Position numbers and translations under genes: made by a program
In this document: one piece after another, positions 7,792 through 17,514 of the stretch
Position numbering within the stretch: position 1 is the stretch's first letter
Layout: every line of letters begins with the position of its first letter
The notes under the pieces: model-generated
What the model was told of the DNA's origin: nothing
The model's database searches: none
Seen by the model: only the letters and a program-made list of their open reading frames with translations
Origin: Flagellimonas oceani
GTDB lineage: Bacteria > Bacteroidota > Bacteroidia > Flavobacteriales > Flavobacteriaceae
Direction of reading: 5' to 3'
Assembly: GCF_011068285.1 (NCBI RefSeq)
Contig: NZ_CP049616.1
Coordinates: 2,150,501 to 2,214,500 of the forward strand
DNA length: 64,000 nucleotides

Positions 7792-10700
7792 TTAATTTAA
7801 TTGATGAACCAGCTCCTTCTCTTCCCTTGAAGCTCTTTTTAAGGACCATTTTCTGCCCAGATAATAGAACACGGGGGTAAGGAAGATTCCGAAAACGGTC
7901 ACACCGAGCATTCCACTGAATACGGCTATACCCAAGGACACGCGCAGTTCCGAACCAGCTCCCGTGGCAATGGCCAATGGTACAACCCCTAGGATGAAGG
8001 CCATGGCCGTCATTAAAATGGGTCTCAATCTCAACTTTGAAGCTTCAATAACTGCTGTTTTTAATTCTTCCCCTTGGTCCTCCAATTGTTTGGCGAACTC
8101 CACGATCAAAATGGCATTCTTACTTGCCAAACCTACCAGAACAACGAGACCAATCTGCACCATGATGTTATTGTCAAGACCGGCCAAGTCAACACCTATC
8201 ATTGCCGATAGCAATACCATGGGCACAATAAAGATGACTGCCAATGGCAATACCAAGCTCTCGAACTGGGCGGCCAACAATAGGAACACAAATACGACGG
8301 CCAACAAAAACGCTATGCCTGCGGTATTGCCCGCTTTTCTTTCCTGATAGGCGATTTCTGTCCATTGATAGGATATCCCTGGCGGCAATATTTCCGCAGC
8401 CAATTCTTCCATTCTGTCCAGCCCTTCGCCAGAGCTATATCCCGGCGTAAAATCCCCGTTGAGCGAAGCCGATGGATAGAGGTTGAACCTAGGGATTCGT
8501 GAAGGACCCGATATATCCTCTTGCTGTGAGACCGTACCCAAGGGCACCATCTCTCCTTTATCATTGCGCACCTTGATCCTGGAAATATCGTCGGGAGTCA
8601 ATCGGTTTGGAGCATCGGCCTGGGCCGTCACTTGAAAAGTCCGTCCCAAGTAATTGAACTCGTTCACAAAGGCGGAACCCATATAAATCTCCAACGATTG
8701 GAATATATCTCCCACATCTATCCCCAATTTTTCGGCCTTTACACGGTCGATATCCAAGAACAATTGCGGCGTTTGGTTATTGAAAAAGCTGAACACGTTG
8801 TTCAATATCGGGTCTTGGTTGGCTGCCATGGCCAGCTCATTGGTGGCCTTGAGCAGTTCTTCGGTGCCCAAGTTACCCCTATCCTGAACCATCATCCTAA
8901 ACCCTCCTGCATTACCGATACCTCTTACCGATGGTGGCGGGATGACCAATACAATGGCATCATCAATTTGGGAGAACTTTGCCCTTACTGTCCCCAATAA
9001 TTCTTCATAGCCGAGTCCTTTATCATTGCGAAGCTCAAAATCTTCCAAGGTCAAGAAGACTGCTGCAGCATTGGAAGCATTGGTAAACGATGCTGCATCA
9101 AACCCAGTAAAGGAAACGGCATTTTCCACACCATCGATGTCCAAGCCCAAATCAAGTACCTCACGGACCACTTTGTCGGTCCTCGTTAATGAGGAACCCG
9201 GAGGAAGCTGGACAATGGTAATAAAATACTGCTGGTCCATGGCTGGAATAAATCCTTGTGGCACACGGTTAAACTCAAATCCTGTAATGACGATCAGTCC
9301 AAAATAAACTGCCATGACCATCGTGGCGGTACGCACCAATTTTTGAACGGCCTTACCATATTTATCCGAAATCCAATCCATAAAACCGTTGAAGCGGTTT
9401 CCGATAAAGGCCAATGGCCTTAACCATACAGGTGTTTTCTTTGTGCTCGATTTTTCTTCATGCTTCATGAGCAATGCGGCCATGGCCGGGCTCAAGGTAA
9501 GGGATACGAAAACCGAAATGGCGGTGGCCACAGCAATCGTCATCCCAAACTGTTTGTAAAATTGTCCGGAAATACCCTCCAAAAATGCGGTGGGAATAAA
9601 AACGGCGATCAACACCAACCCAATGGCAACCAGGGCTCCCCCAACCTCATCCATCGTCTTAAAAGCTGCCTCTTTGGGGGATAGCCCCTTCGCCAGATAT
9701 CGTTCCATATTTTCGACCACTACAATGGCATCATCCACCACAATACCAATGGCAAGCACCAATCCGAACAGGGTTAAATTATTCAGCGAGAATCCAATGG
9801 CCTGCATCACCGCAAAAGTTCCGATAAGGGAAACGGGAATGGCGAGAATCGGGATTATGGCCGCCCGCCACGACTGGAGGAACAACAAAATCACCAAGAC
9901 CACCAAAATCACTGCTTCAAAAATGGTGTGGTACACTTCATCGACAGACTTTTGGATAAATTCCGTGGGATTATAGGCTATTTTATACTCCAGATCATTT
10001 GGAAAGTTTTTGGAGAGTTCCTTCATTTTATCCTGAATCTGTGAGGCAGTCTCCAAGGCGTTCCCTCCCGGTTGTTGGAAAATGGGCATGGCAATAGCGG
10101 GATCCTTTCCCAAATATCCCTTGGTGGCATAGTTTTGCGCACCAAGTTCCACTCGACCTATATCCTTTAACCGTACAATCCGTCCATCTTCACTGGATTT
10201 GATAATGACATTCTCGAACTGTTCGGTGGTCACCAGTTTTCCCTGGGTCTGTATATTGACCTCAAAGGCGGATTGGCTCCCAGAGGGCAAGGTATTTAGC
10301 GTACCACTGGCAATCTGAATATTCTGTGCTCGCAAGGCAGCGACCACTTCTCCGGCAGTGATATCCAATGTTGCTATTTTATCAGGATTGAGCCAGATAC
10401 GCATGGCATATTCGGCCGCTCCAAAGATTTGGATATCACCGACTCCTTTAATACGGGCGAGTTCGTCTTTCAGCTGTAGCACCGCATAGTTGCCCATATA
10501 GGTCTGGTCGTAGGTCTTGTTCGGTGAATACATATTGACTACCATCAACATATCCGGGGATATTTTTTTGGTCGTGATTCCCAATCGTTTTACAGATTCG
10601 GGCAGGCGTGGCTCTGCTATGGCCACCCGGTTCTGCACCTGCACCTGTGCTTTGTCGAGGTCAGTTCCCAACTCAAAGGCTACCTGTAATACCACACGGC

Positions 10701-10962
10701 CATCTGCTGATGACTGCGAGGTCATGTAGATCATATCCTCCACCCCGTTGATCTCTTTTTCCAACGGTGCCGCTACGCTCTCGGAAAGGGTCTGTGCATT
10801 TGCTCCGGGATAAACGGCCACTACCTCGATGGTAGGAGGCGCCACGTCCGGAAATTGAGAGATGGGCAAAGAGACGTATGCCAGGCCGCCCACGATCAGG
10901 ATCAGTACGCTGAGTACTGCGGCGAATATGGGCCTTTTAATAAATATATGACTGAATTTCAT
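7792..10962 (-). CDS. RND multidrug efflux pump, AcrB/HAE1 type
   Basis: About 1056 residues, the usual length for hydrophobe/amphiphile efflux RND pumps. It starts MKFSHIFIKRPIFA, the characteristic first membrane segment. TM4 carries the proton-relay acidic pair (IGIVVDDAIVVVEN), and PPPSVRGIGNAGGF fits the porter-domain region. The second half repeats the fold, with GLASKNAILIVEFA near TM10. In the inner membrane it would exchange protons for drugs, bile-like compounds or dyes. The 18 codons before the ATG at 10962 do not match the family and were excluded. It lies between adaptor and outer-membrane factor in one operon. Confidence 0.95.
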   Translation of the reverse strand: MKFSHIFIKRPIFAAVLSVLILIVGGLAYVSLPISQFPDVAPPTIEVVAVYPGANAQTLSESVAAPLEKEINGVEDMIYMTSQSSADGRVVLQVAFELGTDLDKAQVQVQNRVAIAEPRLPESVKRLGITTKKISPDMLMVVNMYSPNKTYDQTYMGNYAVLQLKDELARIKGVGDIQIFGAAEYAMRIWLNPDKIATLDITAGEVVAALRAQNIQIASGTLNTLPSGSQSAFEVNIQTQGKLVTTEQFENVIIKSSEDGRIVRLKDIGRVELGAQNYATKGYLGKDPAIAMPIFQQPGGNALETASQIQDKMKELSKNFPNDLEYKIAYNPTEFIQKSVDEVYHTIFEAVILVVLVILLFLQSWRAAIIPILAIPVSLIGTFAVMQAIGFSLNNLTLFGLVLAIGIVVDDAIVVVENMERYLAKGLSPKEAAFKTMDEVGGALVAIGLVLIAVFIPTAFLEGISGQFYKQFGMTIAVATAISVFVSLTLSPAMAALLMKHEEKSSTKKTPVWLRPLAFIGNRFNGFMDWISDKYGKAVQKLVRTATMVMAVYFGLIVITGFEFNRVPQGFIPAMDQQYFITIVQLPPGSSLTRTDKVVREVLDLGLDIDGVENAVSFTGFDAASFTNASNAAAVFLTLEDFELRNDKGLGYEELLGTVRAKFSQIDDAIVLVIPPPSVRGIGNAGGFRMMVQDRGNLGTEELLKATNELAMAANQDPILNNVFSFFNNQTPQLFLDIDRVKAEKLGIDVGDIFQSLEIYMGSAFVNEFNYLGRTFQVTAQADAPNRLTPDDISRIKVRNDKGEMVPLGTVSQQEDISGPSRIPRFNLYPSASLNGDFTPGYSSGEGLDRMEELAAEILPPGISYQWTEIAYQERKAGNTAGIAFLLAVVFVFLLLAAQFESLVLPLAVIFIVPMVLLSAMIGVDLAGLDNNIMVQIGLVVLVGLASKNAILIVEFAKQLEDQGEELKTAVIEASKLRLRPILMTAMAFILGVVPLAIATGAGSELRVSLGIAVFSGMLGVTVFGIFLTPVFYYLGRKWSLKRASREEKELVHQLN

Positions 10963-11087
10963 TGCTTTACTTTTTGATAATAGCTTTCCCTGTGCCCATC
11001 CAACCCCCATGTTCAACTAAGGGTTGGAAGGCAAAAGAAGTATACTTGTTGATGATTCTAATTTTGCTGTTGGCTACTATTCCAATA

Positions 11088-12302
11088 TCAATCTACTTGG
11101 GCCACGGTTGTCAGGTTATTTACCTCGCCCTGTATGGCTACTTGTGAAGGATTCACAACCATGCCCGGCCTTATTTTTTGAATATTGTTGACAATGACCC
11201 TGTCGTCAGGTGAAATACCTTCACGAACGATTCTCAACCCATTGGAATGCAAGGGGCCCAAGGTAACGGCCTTGCTGACCACTTGATTATCATCTGACAA
11301 GGCATAGATAAACCGGATGGACTGATTGGTGCCTATGATCTCATCGGGAACCATCAAGGCCTTATGTTCCGCACTTCCCACTAATCGGGCCTTGCCATAC
11401 ATTCCGGGTTCCAACAGATGATCTTTGTTTTCAAGGACCGCCCTGCTTTCAATGGTCCCGGAATTGTTGTCGATTTCGTTGTCCACAAAATCCAAGGTGG
11501 CCTCGTGCACGAATTCATCCTCATCCAATAGTTTTATAAAAACAGGCAATGCTTCGGAACGGGCCTCACCGCGTTCCCCGCTTCTGGCCAAGCGTACATA
11601 TCTCAGGTAATCGGATTCACTTCCGGTAAAATAGAAATGAATGGGGCTAGTGGCAACAATGGTGGTCAACAAGGTGGAATTCGCACTTCCGCCATCCACT
11701 AGGTTTCCTCCATTGACCCTATCCCTACTTACAAGTCCAGAGATGGGAGCTTTTACTTCCGTGAATTCCAAATTGAGTTTGGCATTGTCTACCTTGGCCT
11801 GTGCCAATTGGATACTGGCCTCTGCATGGACCAGCGCCTGTTTTCTTCTATCGTATTCCTCAATGGACAACGCTCCTGTCTCCCTTAAGGATTCTACCCT
11901 TTCAAAATTGTCCTGCGCTGTTTTTAGCGATGCCAGCGCTTGGGCATAATTGGCCTTTGCCTCATCCAATGCAATTCTGTAAGGTCTTTGGTCGATAACG
12001 AACAGTACTTGTCCTTTTTTCACATGTTCACCGTCCTGGAAGTTGACTTTCTCCAAAAAGCCGCTCACACGGGCACGGACCTCTACCCTACTGCTGGCCT
12101 CGAACCTACCGGTGTATTCGTCCCACTCGGTAATCTTTTCATAAATGGGTTGGGCCACCTCAACTGGAAGTGCGGCCACCTCTGCTTCTTGTTTTTCAGT
12201 TTCATTTTCTGCGGTCGTGAAAGCATAAATGAATACCGATATCGCCAGGACCATTATGCCTATGGTCAGGTTTTTCTTTGTGTTTAAATTTAGTCTTATC
12301 AT
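11088..12302 (-). CDS. RND efflux periplasmic adaptor subunit
   Basis: A 404-residue membrane fusion protein. An N-terminal hydrophobic helix anchors it. It is followed by the first lipoyl half (ARVSGFLEKVNFQDGEHVKKG), an alpha-hairpin coiled coil (about 115-185), the second lipoyl half (FTEVKAPISGLVSRDRVNGG) and beta-barrel and membrane-proximal domains. It links the RND pump to the outer-membrane duct. It is first of the three efflux genes, followed by the pump after about 125 bp. Confidence 0.93.
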   Translation of the reverse strand: MIRLNLNTKKNLTIGIMVLAISVFIYAFTTAENETEKQEAEVAALPVEVAQPIYEKITEWDEYTGRFEASSRVEVRARVSGFLEKVNFQDGEHVKKGQVLFVIDQRPYRIALDEAKANYAQALASLKTAQDNFERVESLRETGALSIEEYDRRKQALVHAEASIQLAQAKVDNAKLNLEFTEVKAPISGLVSRDRVNGGNLVDGGSANSTLLTTIVATSPIHFYFTGSESDYLRYVRLARSGERGEARSEALPVFIKLLDEDEFVHEATLDFVDNEIDNNSGTIESRAVLENKDHLLEPGMYGKARLVGSAEHKALMVPDEIIGTNQSIRFIYALSDDNQVVSKAVTLGPLHSNGLRIVREGISPDDRVIVNNIQKIRPGMVVNPSQVAIQGEVNNLTTVAQVD

Positions 12303-12332
12303 GATTTCTACTTTGATTTTAGATTATGTGAG

Positions 12333-12340
12333 CAAAATTA
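12333..12340 (-). promoter_or_regulatory. Possible -7 box of the efflux operon
   Basis: On the minus strand TAATTTTG matches TAnnTTTG about 30 nt before the adaptor start at 12302. No clear TTG is found at the expected upstream distance, so this is weak support for a promoter separate from the upstream gene. Confidence 0.3.
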
Positions 12341-12394
12341 TTGGAGGTGTTGCCATTCTTGATAACCATATTATTTTTAAAAATGACCAAAATC

Positions 12395-12865
12395 TTAACT
12401 ACGTGCCATAGTCGGCACTATTCGGTCAGTGGCTGCGAATACCGCCAATATATCCAAGTACCCGTTCAAGGTTTTTGAACGCATGGCATCATACACGCCG
12501 GAAATGGTTCTCCTGTCCAGATCATTGATAAAGTGCAATTGCTTTTCCAGAAAGTACCTCTTGAATTGGATGCTGTTGTCCGAGTTTCTTGCTGCTCTTT
12601 TAAGGTGTCTCAACAATTGGGTCTTGCTCAGGGTCGTGTCCCTGAAATAGAACATGGTCTGTTCAGACCGGGATGCCTTAAGTTCCTGTCGGTAGTTAAA
12701 CTCCTTATCAATTGCAATATCTTTCGATAACTGCTTGAAAAGTTGCAAGGAATTTTCAATCTTTTTCTTGTTTTCAACACCAATGTCCGTTGTCTGTGCC
12801 TGTGTGCTCAATCCCACCATAACAAACGATAGTAGTACGTGGGTTATAAAATTGATTGTTTTCAT
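12395..12865 (-). CDS. Hypothetical secreted protein
   Basis: About 156 residues with a clear signal peptide (MKTINFITHVLLSFVMVGLS, then TQAQ), followed by a mostly helical, charged mature part. The ATG at 12865 is preceded by GAGGAACC, a good ribosome-binding site; an earlier in-frame ATG pair at 12889 lacks one. No family recognised. It lies 92 bp upstream of the efflux adaptor on the same strand and may share its transcript, but nothing in the sequence ties it to efflux. Confidence 0.7.
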   Translation of the reverse strand: MKTINFITHVLLSFVMVGLSTQAQTTDIGVENKKKIENSLQLFKQLSKDIAIDKEFNYRQELKASRSEQTMFYFRDTTLSKTQLLRHLKRAARNSDNSIQFKRYFLEKQLHFINDLDRRTISGVYDAMRSKTLNGYLDILAVFAATDRIVPTMARS

Positions 12866-13465
12866 GGTTCCTCGATTTAATTTCATCATTGTTACACGAC
12901 AAAATTAGTGGGTGGGTCTGTGGTCGGGGTAACCAAAAAAAGGAAGGAAATAACCAAAATCTAATCTAGTTCGGAATAATGACTAATAGAAGTACTTGGA
13001 ATTGCGTATAATACATAACTTTAGGCTTTGACAAAAACAGGTTTGCAAAACACCCATGAACAGCGTCAAACGCTATCTAAATTATGCACAATGAACGTAC
13101 GGAACCATTCACCGAACTCTACACCTTTTATATGGTTTTAATTGATTTTAGATGATATGCCAAAAAACACAAAACACTGAAAATCATAAGATTAACAGTG
13201 TTTTGATTTTACTTAAATAAGGTAAGTCGGGATGACTGAATCATCGACAAAATCTTATCATATTGAAAATCATTGTTTTAACTCTGCAATCTTGAAGGTA
13301 TTCCCGTTAAGAACACGGAAAGCAAAAAACAACTTTTGAACACAAATTTTATGTGTTTAACTACTAGTAAAAATAAGATTAAAATTTAAACTATTTGGAT
13401 TCAAACATAAAATCCAAATATTAACTCGATAAAATATAGCTCTACATTTTCAAGTAATTGTATGT
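12866..13465. other. Intergenic region containing the left copy of the element repeat
   Basis: About 600 bp without a supportable gene. The first part up to 13131 is AT-rich flank. 13132-13239 is the left copy of the 108-bp terminal repeat. 13240-13465 is AT-rich DNA inside the element, with no open frame I trust and no tRNA. Confidence 0.6.
13132..13239 (+). repeat. Left end repeat (attL candidate) of the integrated element
   Basis: 108 bp that recurs as a direct repeat at 36600-36707 with two visible mismatches. Inside it is an inverted repeat, CAAAACACTG ... CAGTGTTTTG, with a 16-bp centre. A tyrosine recombinase gene lies 132 bp inside the right copy. Long near-identical repeats at both ends of an integrase-bearing segment fit an attachment-site duplication, although 108 bp is longer than the usual core. 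Confidence 0.8.
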
Positions 13466-14077
13466 CTATTCTTTTGCCAAAACTATCAAGTCAAAGAATA
13501 ATAGTCTCGTTGACAGCTTTACTTCATCCGGTAAACCTGTAAATTCCCTCTCCTGTTCTTCAGTAGAAAATAGACTTTCAAAACCATTTTTAGCATAATA
13601 TCTTAATGCCCTGGGTTCATTATATGAATCCACAACAATAAAACGACATCCTGTTTTATTTGCTCCATCTATAAACCAAGACTTAATGAAATCCATTAAT
13701 TGTTTTCCAGTATTATCCTCTTCACCTTCAACATTTCTATAATCTTTGTGAACTCCCAAACGACCAATTAGAACCGCAGGATAGCTTCTCATATGTTTTT
13801 CACGTGGTATTTCCCTAATTACTTTCTTTTTCCTAGAATTTGGAAGATGCGTGGTTTTAATACTATCATTTGATATTGTAAAAGCACAAACAATTATTGA
13901 TGGATCTTCATCAAGAGTAAAACAATAAGTTTTTCCTAAAAGTTCAGCAGAATAATTTTCCACATCATTTCTAAAAAAATCATTTAAATCAGGATGATCA
14001 CAATCAAAAGGTTGACAACTATCAATGATTTCTTGATTGTAGGGTTTTAACGTGCAACTTTCAAGTAGAAAACCCAA
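13466..14077 (-). CDS. GNAT family N-acetyltransferase, toxin-like
   Basis: A 203-residue GNAT protein. Motif A is visible as AVLIGRLGVHKDYRN with the following GKQLMDFI in place of the usual QxxGxG/A acetyl-CoA loop. The late part has CRFIVVDSYNEPRALRYYAKNGF, the standard motif B layout. The head (KPYNQEIIDSCQPFDCDHPDLNDFF) resembles GNATs paired with small antitoxins (TacT/AtaT-like), which acetylate aminoacyl-tRNA. The frame begins at TTG 14077, in phase with and 9 nt after the stop of the small upstream gene, suggesting coupled translation. The toxin role is inferred from the resemblance and the pairing. Confidence 0.7.
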   Translation of the reverse strand: MGFLLESCTLKPYNQEIIDSCQPFDCDHPDLNDFFRNDVENYSAELLGKTYCFTLDEDPSIIVCAFTISNDSIKTTHLPNSRKKKVIREIPREKHMRSYPAVLIGRLGVHKDYRNVEGEEDNTGKQLMDFIKSWFIDGANKTGCRFIVVDSYNEPRALRYYAKNGFESLFSTEEQEREFTGLPDEVKLSTRLLFFDLIVLAKE

Positions 14078-14086
14078 AGCAAAAGA

Positions 14087-14242
14087 TTATAATTTAGCTT
14101 TAGCTAAAATCTTTGAAGCAACAGAAGTTTGTTTAGAAAAGTCAATAGAAGATTTCTTAGCAGAGTTTTCAGCTATTTTAACAGTAAAATGAGCTGCTGC
14201 CTTATCTTTTAATACAGGTATAGATTTAATTGCTATTGCCAT
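14087..14242 (-). CDS. Small protein upstream of the GNAT gene, candidate antitoxin
   Basis: A 51-residue frame starting MAIAIKSIPVLKDKAAAHF and ending SKILAKAKL. It is basic, Lys/Ala/Ser-rich and predicted largely helical. It has its own flavobacterial promoter (-33 TTG and -7 TAATTTTG) ending about 18 nt before the ATG, and the acetyltransferase frame opens right after its stop. This geometry fits a type II antitoxin-toxin pair. A ribbon-helix-helix domain is not evident, so the antitoxin family, if any, is unrecognised. Confidence 0.6.
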   Translation of the reverse strand: MAIAIKSIPVLKDKAAAHFTVKIAENSAKKSSIDFSKQTSVASKILAKAKL

Positions 14243-14259
14243 TGTTTCTATATATGGTA

Positions 14260-14291
14260 CAAAATTATATAAATTAAACCTTATAAAACAA
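14260..14291 (-). promoter_or_regulatory. Flavobacterial-type promoter of the GNAT pair
   Basis: On the minus strand TTG (14291-14289), a 21-base spacer and TAATTTTG (14267-14260) fit TTG-N17-23-TAnnTTTG. The implied start of transcription is about 12 nt before the small gene's ATG. Confidence 0.6.
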
Positions 14292-14529
14292 ATTTTGTAC
14301 CAAAAACACTATCAGTGTGTATAATTTGATTCTCTAATAGGTCTTTTAAAAAGAGTTTCATTATTAATAATACTTATTGTAAAATAACCACTCCTAAAGA
14401 TTGGGTGATCTTCAGCTCTAATCATGAATGGTTACTTTAATCCTATTACAAAACAGCATACCTAAATTTCTTAAAAAACAGGTAACTTAAATTTTCAAGG
14501 AAAACTTTGAGCATAGTATATTTTTGGAA

Positions 14530-15417
14530 TTATTCTTGCCCAAAGGATATTATAGAATTTCCATCTTTACTTCTTATTATTCTGAGCAAGTTTTTGTTTT
14601 TTATTGGAAATCCATCGTATTCAATTATGTGAGATATGGTAGAATCTGGTGAAGTATAACTTGATACTTTGCTTAGTGGGATTTTCTTGCCAACTATAAA
14701 TATATCAGCAACATATTCAATTTTTAAAATTTTACTTTTATGCTCATTAAAAACAAATTGCAATTCTCTTTCTGGATTATCACAATCAATATTGATTCTA
14801 TCCCTTGACGCTTTACCATTAGGAATGAGACTTCCCCAAAGACTTTGGATTTGATTACAATTTTCTTGAAATAATTCAGATGCGCTCACCAAACGATTTT
14901 CAGAGGTGTCTAAAATGTATTTTTCTTCTGAATTTATTGGTATTCTATACTTTTTGAAAAAGTCTTTGTCCTCTAGATAAGGATAAAAGTATACTATTCT
15001 GAACTGCTTACTAATAAAATCAATGTGGGTTACCTGCCACCAAGATTCAATTATATTTTTATCGATTTCATCGAATGACCTAGTTTCTATTCCGTAACGT
15101 TTAGCCTTTTCCAATGCTGATTTGCTAAATCCTGACGATGAAACAGCAATTATCTTATCGGCATTTATATCTTTCAATTTAGAATTTAGTTGTTCTATCC
15201 AAGTTAGGTCTTGTTTCATTTTCCTATCTCTGCATTCAAGAACAATTGAAATATTGGAAGTTCCAATTTTAGTTTCTATCAAAACATCAACTTCTCTCAT
15301 TTGATTGGTCACTTCATCCATCAGATACCCCGGTGAAGAAATTACTCCCTCTTTATTTAGTGCATGTTTTTCAAGTGATTCAACTAATACTTCAAATTTC
15401 CTTCCCTTTCTTGCCAT
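14530..15417 (-). CDS. Mrr-like restriction endonuclease-fold protein
   Basis: A 295-residue protein. The N-terminal 120 residues look like an Mrr-type PD-(D/E)xK nuclease: RKFEVLVESLEKHAL helix, then REVDVLIETK supplying the Asp (about D44), then SIVLECRDR (about 58-65) in the place of the E-x-K strand, and later ADKIIAVSSSGFSKSALEKAKRYG, typical of Mrr-like domains. The lysine of E-x-K appears as Arg (ECR), so activity is uncertain. The C-terminal half is unrecognised and may recognise the target. It starts 6 nt after the DUF4365-TPR gene, so the two form a tight pair. Role in phage restriction is inferred from family and context. Confidence 0.65.
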   Translation of the reverse strand: MARKGRKFEVLVESLEKHALNKEGVISSPGYLMDEVTNQMREVDVLIETKIGTSNISIVLECRDRKMKQDLTWIEQLNSKLKDINADKIIAVSSSGFSKSALEKAKRYGIETRSFDEIDKNIIESWWQVTHIDFISKQFRIVYFYPYLEDKDFFKKYRIPINSEEKYILDTSENRLVSASELFQENCNQIQSLWGSLIPNGKASRDRINIDCDNPERELQFVFNEHKSKILKIEYVADIFIVGKKIPLSKVSSYTSPDSTISHIIEYDGFPIKNKNLLRIIRSKDGNSIISFGQE

Positions 15418-15423
15418 ATTTAG

Positions 15424-17409
15424 TCATTTTTCCTTTTCAATTAATTTGAGTTTTTCATTGAGATTAATAAAAATTTTTTCTCTTAGAGCATCAACCCATT
15501 TTTCAGGTAAATGTTCCGCAGAATTAGGTTTATTCAGACCCAATACCCCCGTTATATAACCTACTTGTGCTCCAAATTCTCTTATTATTATATTCGGAAA
15601 TTCTATGTAATTATGAGAAACAATGGATATTGATTCGTCCTTTGAAAAATCTTTGCTTGGTATCAACTCGAAAATTGAATTTGGCGCATACAATAATCTT
15701 GATAAAATTTTTTCAGCAATATATTCAGAGGTCATTCCATTACGATACTCCAACAATGCAGCACTATAGCTGGTGGCAAAAACCAAATCTAGAATATCCC
15801 AAAATTCGGATGATATAATGTAAAAATCAGAAACCAAATGGTCAGTGTACCTAGATAAAGGAAATTGGTGTCTAAAATCCATATACTGGTTGTAGTGACG
15901 TAGGAAGGATATGTGATCAAATATTTTGATCTTGCATTTATTAAGATTCTCTGTTGTAAGTGTTTTGAATAAGGGTATGTATTCAGCAATTAAATTTAAA
16001 ATGGTTTCTTCGTCATTAATTTCTCTAATTATTATTAGATAATATAAATTCTCAAAATTGGCTTTGACCGATAATCGATACTCAAAAAATTTAATGGCCT
16101 CCTCTTTAATCCAAACATGATCCTTCCAATACGAATTGGATAAATATGCCTTGAATTTTAGGAGAAACGTGTTTTCTGGGTATTGCTCCAAACCATCATT
16201 TATGAATTTGAATGCACTTTTTAAGTCACTTAATTTTTCATAAACATATGCTAACCAATAATAGCCAATCGAATAGTTTCTAAATGTGAATTCTTCAAGC
16301 TCAATTGATTTCAACATTAGAGGTAATGCTTCCTCATGTTTTTGGTATATATGGGAAAGGGTAACGCCCTTACTAAATAACGCTTGAGACAGATTTGGGT
16401 TTATTGCTAAGGCTTTATCATAGCATTCCAATTCTTTCTCATGAGCCTCTAATTTATAATAAACTGAGCCTAGATTTTTCCATGCTTGAGAATGATTTGG
16501 ATTTATTTTTAGGCACTTTTCGTAATACTCAAGTGCCTTTTTACTTTCTTCCAAACCATTTAAAGTGTTGGCATAGTTATAGTTGTACATGTCTTGATTA
16601 GGGAACTCTGAAATAAATTGGGCAAATAATTCTTTTGCCTGAATAAGTTTTGATTTAATATTATTTTGTAGTCCATCTTCCGCAAGGATGCATGCCTTTA
16701 TTAATTTGTTGTTTGGAGTTTCTGATATAGCAATTGCCTTATTAATATAATAGAGAGCTTCCTGATAGTTAAAAAGTTGATATAAGCTATATGAAAGTGC
16801 TTCTAAATAAATTGTGCTATTGTTATTTGATTTTAGAAGCTTTCGTAAATAGAAGGCTGCATCCTCATATTTACAGGAGAAATAATTCTTCCATGCCAAT
16901 ATTTCAAAATCTGACATTTGAGTGTATTCTAATTGACCAATATCTTCGATAAAGGTTTTTATGCCAAAGACATTCTGCACATAGCTAAAAATTCCTTTAG
17001 TATCAATTTCACTAAGCTTGTTTGACTTTGGCACTCGAATTCTATAGCTTTTCTGTGAAGATGTAAGGTCAATCTTTAAATCAGCATACCAACACCAATA
17101 AGCCTCTTCATCCTCTTTTACATATGCTATTATTAACACAGGTTCTAATCGTGTGTTGAACATGCCCAGAGTGGAATGTTTTAGAGTCACACAAGCAAAA
17201 TCTTCATTGCGATTCACTTTCATACTCTTCAACTGGACTGAAAAGTTTAAACCGGTTACATATCCCCTCAAAACAAGATTAACAATGAAGTCAATCCCAT
17301 AATCATGTTCTGGCTTATCTACAAACCATTCATTTGGGATACAATTCTTAAAATATTTATTTGACTCCGTTTCTAGTATGTGATTATCGTGCCGTTTTGG
17401 TCTGGTCAT
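15424..17409 (-). CDS. DUF4365 domain plus TPR repeat protein
   Basis: A 661-residue protein. Residues about 5-150 match the DUF4365 pattern: NEWFVDKPEHDYGIDFIVNL followed by LNFSVQLKS. The Asp and Gln-x-Lys pattern is that of a PD-(D/E)xK-like nuclease fold. Residues about 180-420 are tetratricopeptide repeats, for example ALEYYEKCLKINPNHSQAW and ELECYDKALAINPNLSQAL. The C-terminal 240 residues are unrecognised. DUF4365 proteins occur repeatedly in defence islands. It is translationally close to the Mrr-like gene downstream (6 nt), so the pair may act together; that is inference. Confidence 0.75.
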   Translation of the reverse strand: MTRPKRHDNHILETESNKYFKNCIPNEWFVDKPEHDYGIDFIVNLVLRGYVTGLNFSVQLKSMKVNRNEDFACVTLKHSTLGMFNTRLEPVLIIAYVKEDEEAYWCWYADLKIDLTSSQKSYRIRVPKSNKLSEIDTKGIFSYVQNVFGIKTFIEDIGQLEYTQMSDFEILAWKNYFSCKYEDAAFYLRKLLKSNNNSTIYLEALSYSLYQLFNYQEALYYINKAIAISETPNNKLIKACILAEDGLQNNIKSKLIQAKELFAQFISEFPNQDMYNYNYANTLNGLEESKKALEYYEKCLKINPNHSQAWKNLGSVYYKLEAHEKELECYDKALAINPNLSQALFSKGVTLSHIYQKHEEALPLMLKSIELEEFTFRNYSIGYYWLAYVYEKLSDLKSAFKFINDGLEQYPENTFLLKFKAYLSNSYWKDHVWIKEEAIKFFEYRLSVKANFENLYYLIIIREINDEETILNLIAEYIPLFKTLTTENLNKCKIKIFDHISFLRHYNQYMDFRHQFPLSRYTDHLVSDFYIISSEFWDILDLVFATSYSAALLEYRNGMTSEYIAEKILSRLLYAPNSIFELIPSKDFSKDESISIVSHNYIEFPNIIIREFGAQVGYITGVLGLNKPNSAEHLPEKWVDALREKIFINLNEKLKLIEKEK

Positions 17410-17514
17410 TCCCTTATAATTTGCGAGAGATAATCAAATATCATGAGAAATAAACTCTAGAATTGGTAAATCATCAAAGTTGAATACAATTTTTGATAAA
17501 AGTCACCGTAATTA

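Noticed and set aside
13132..13239. tRNA gene as the integration target
   Set aside because: The repeat contains a short inverted repeat but no cloverleaf, T-loop or CCA-type end.
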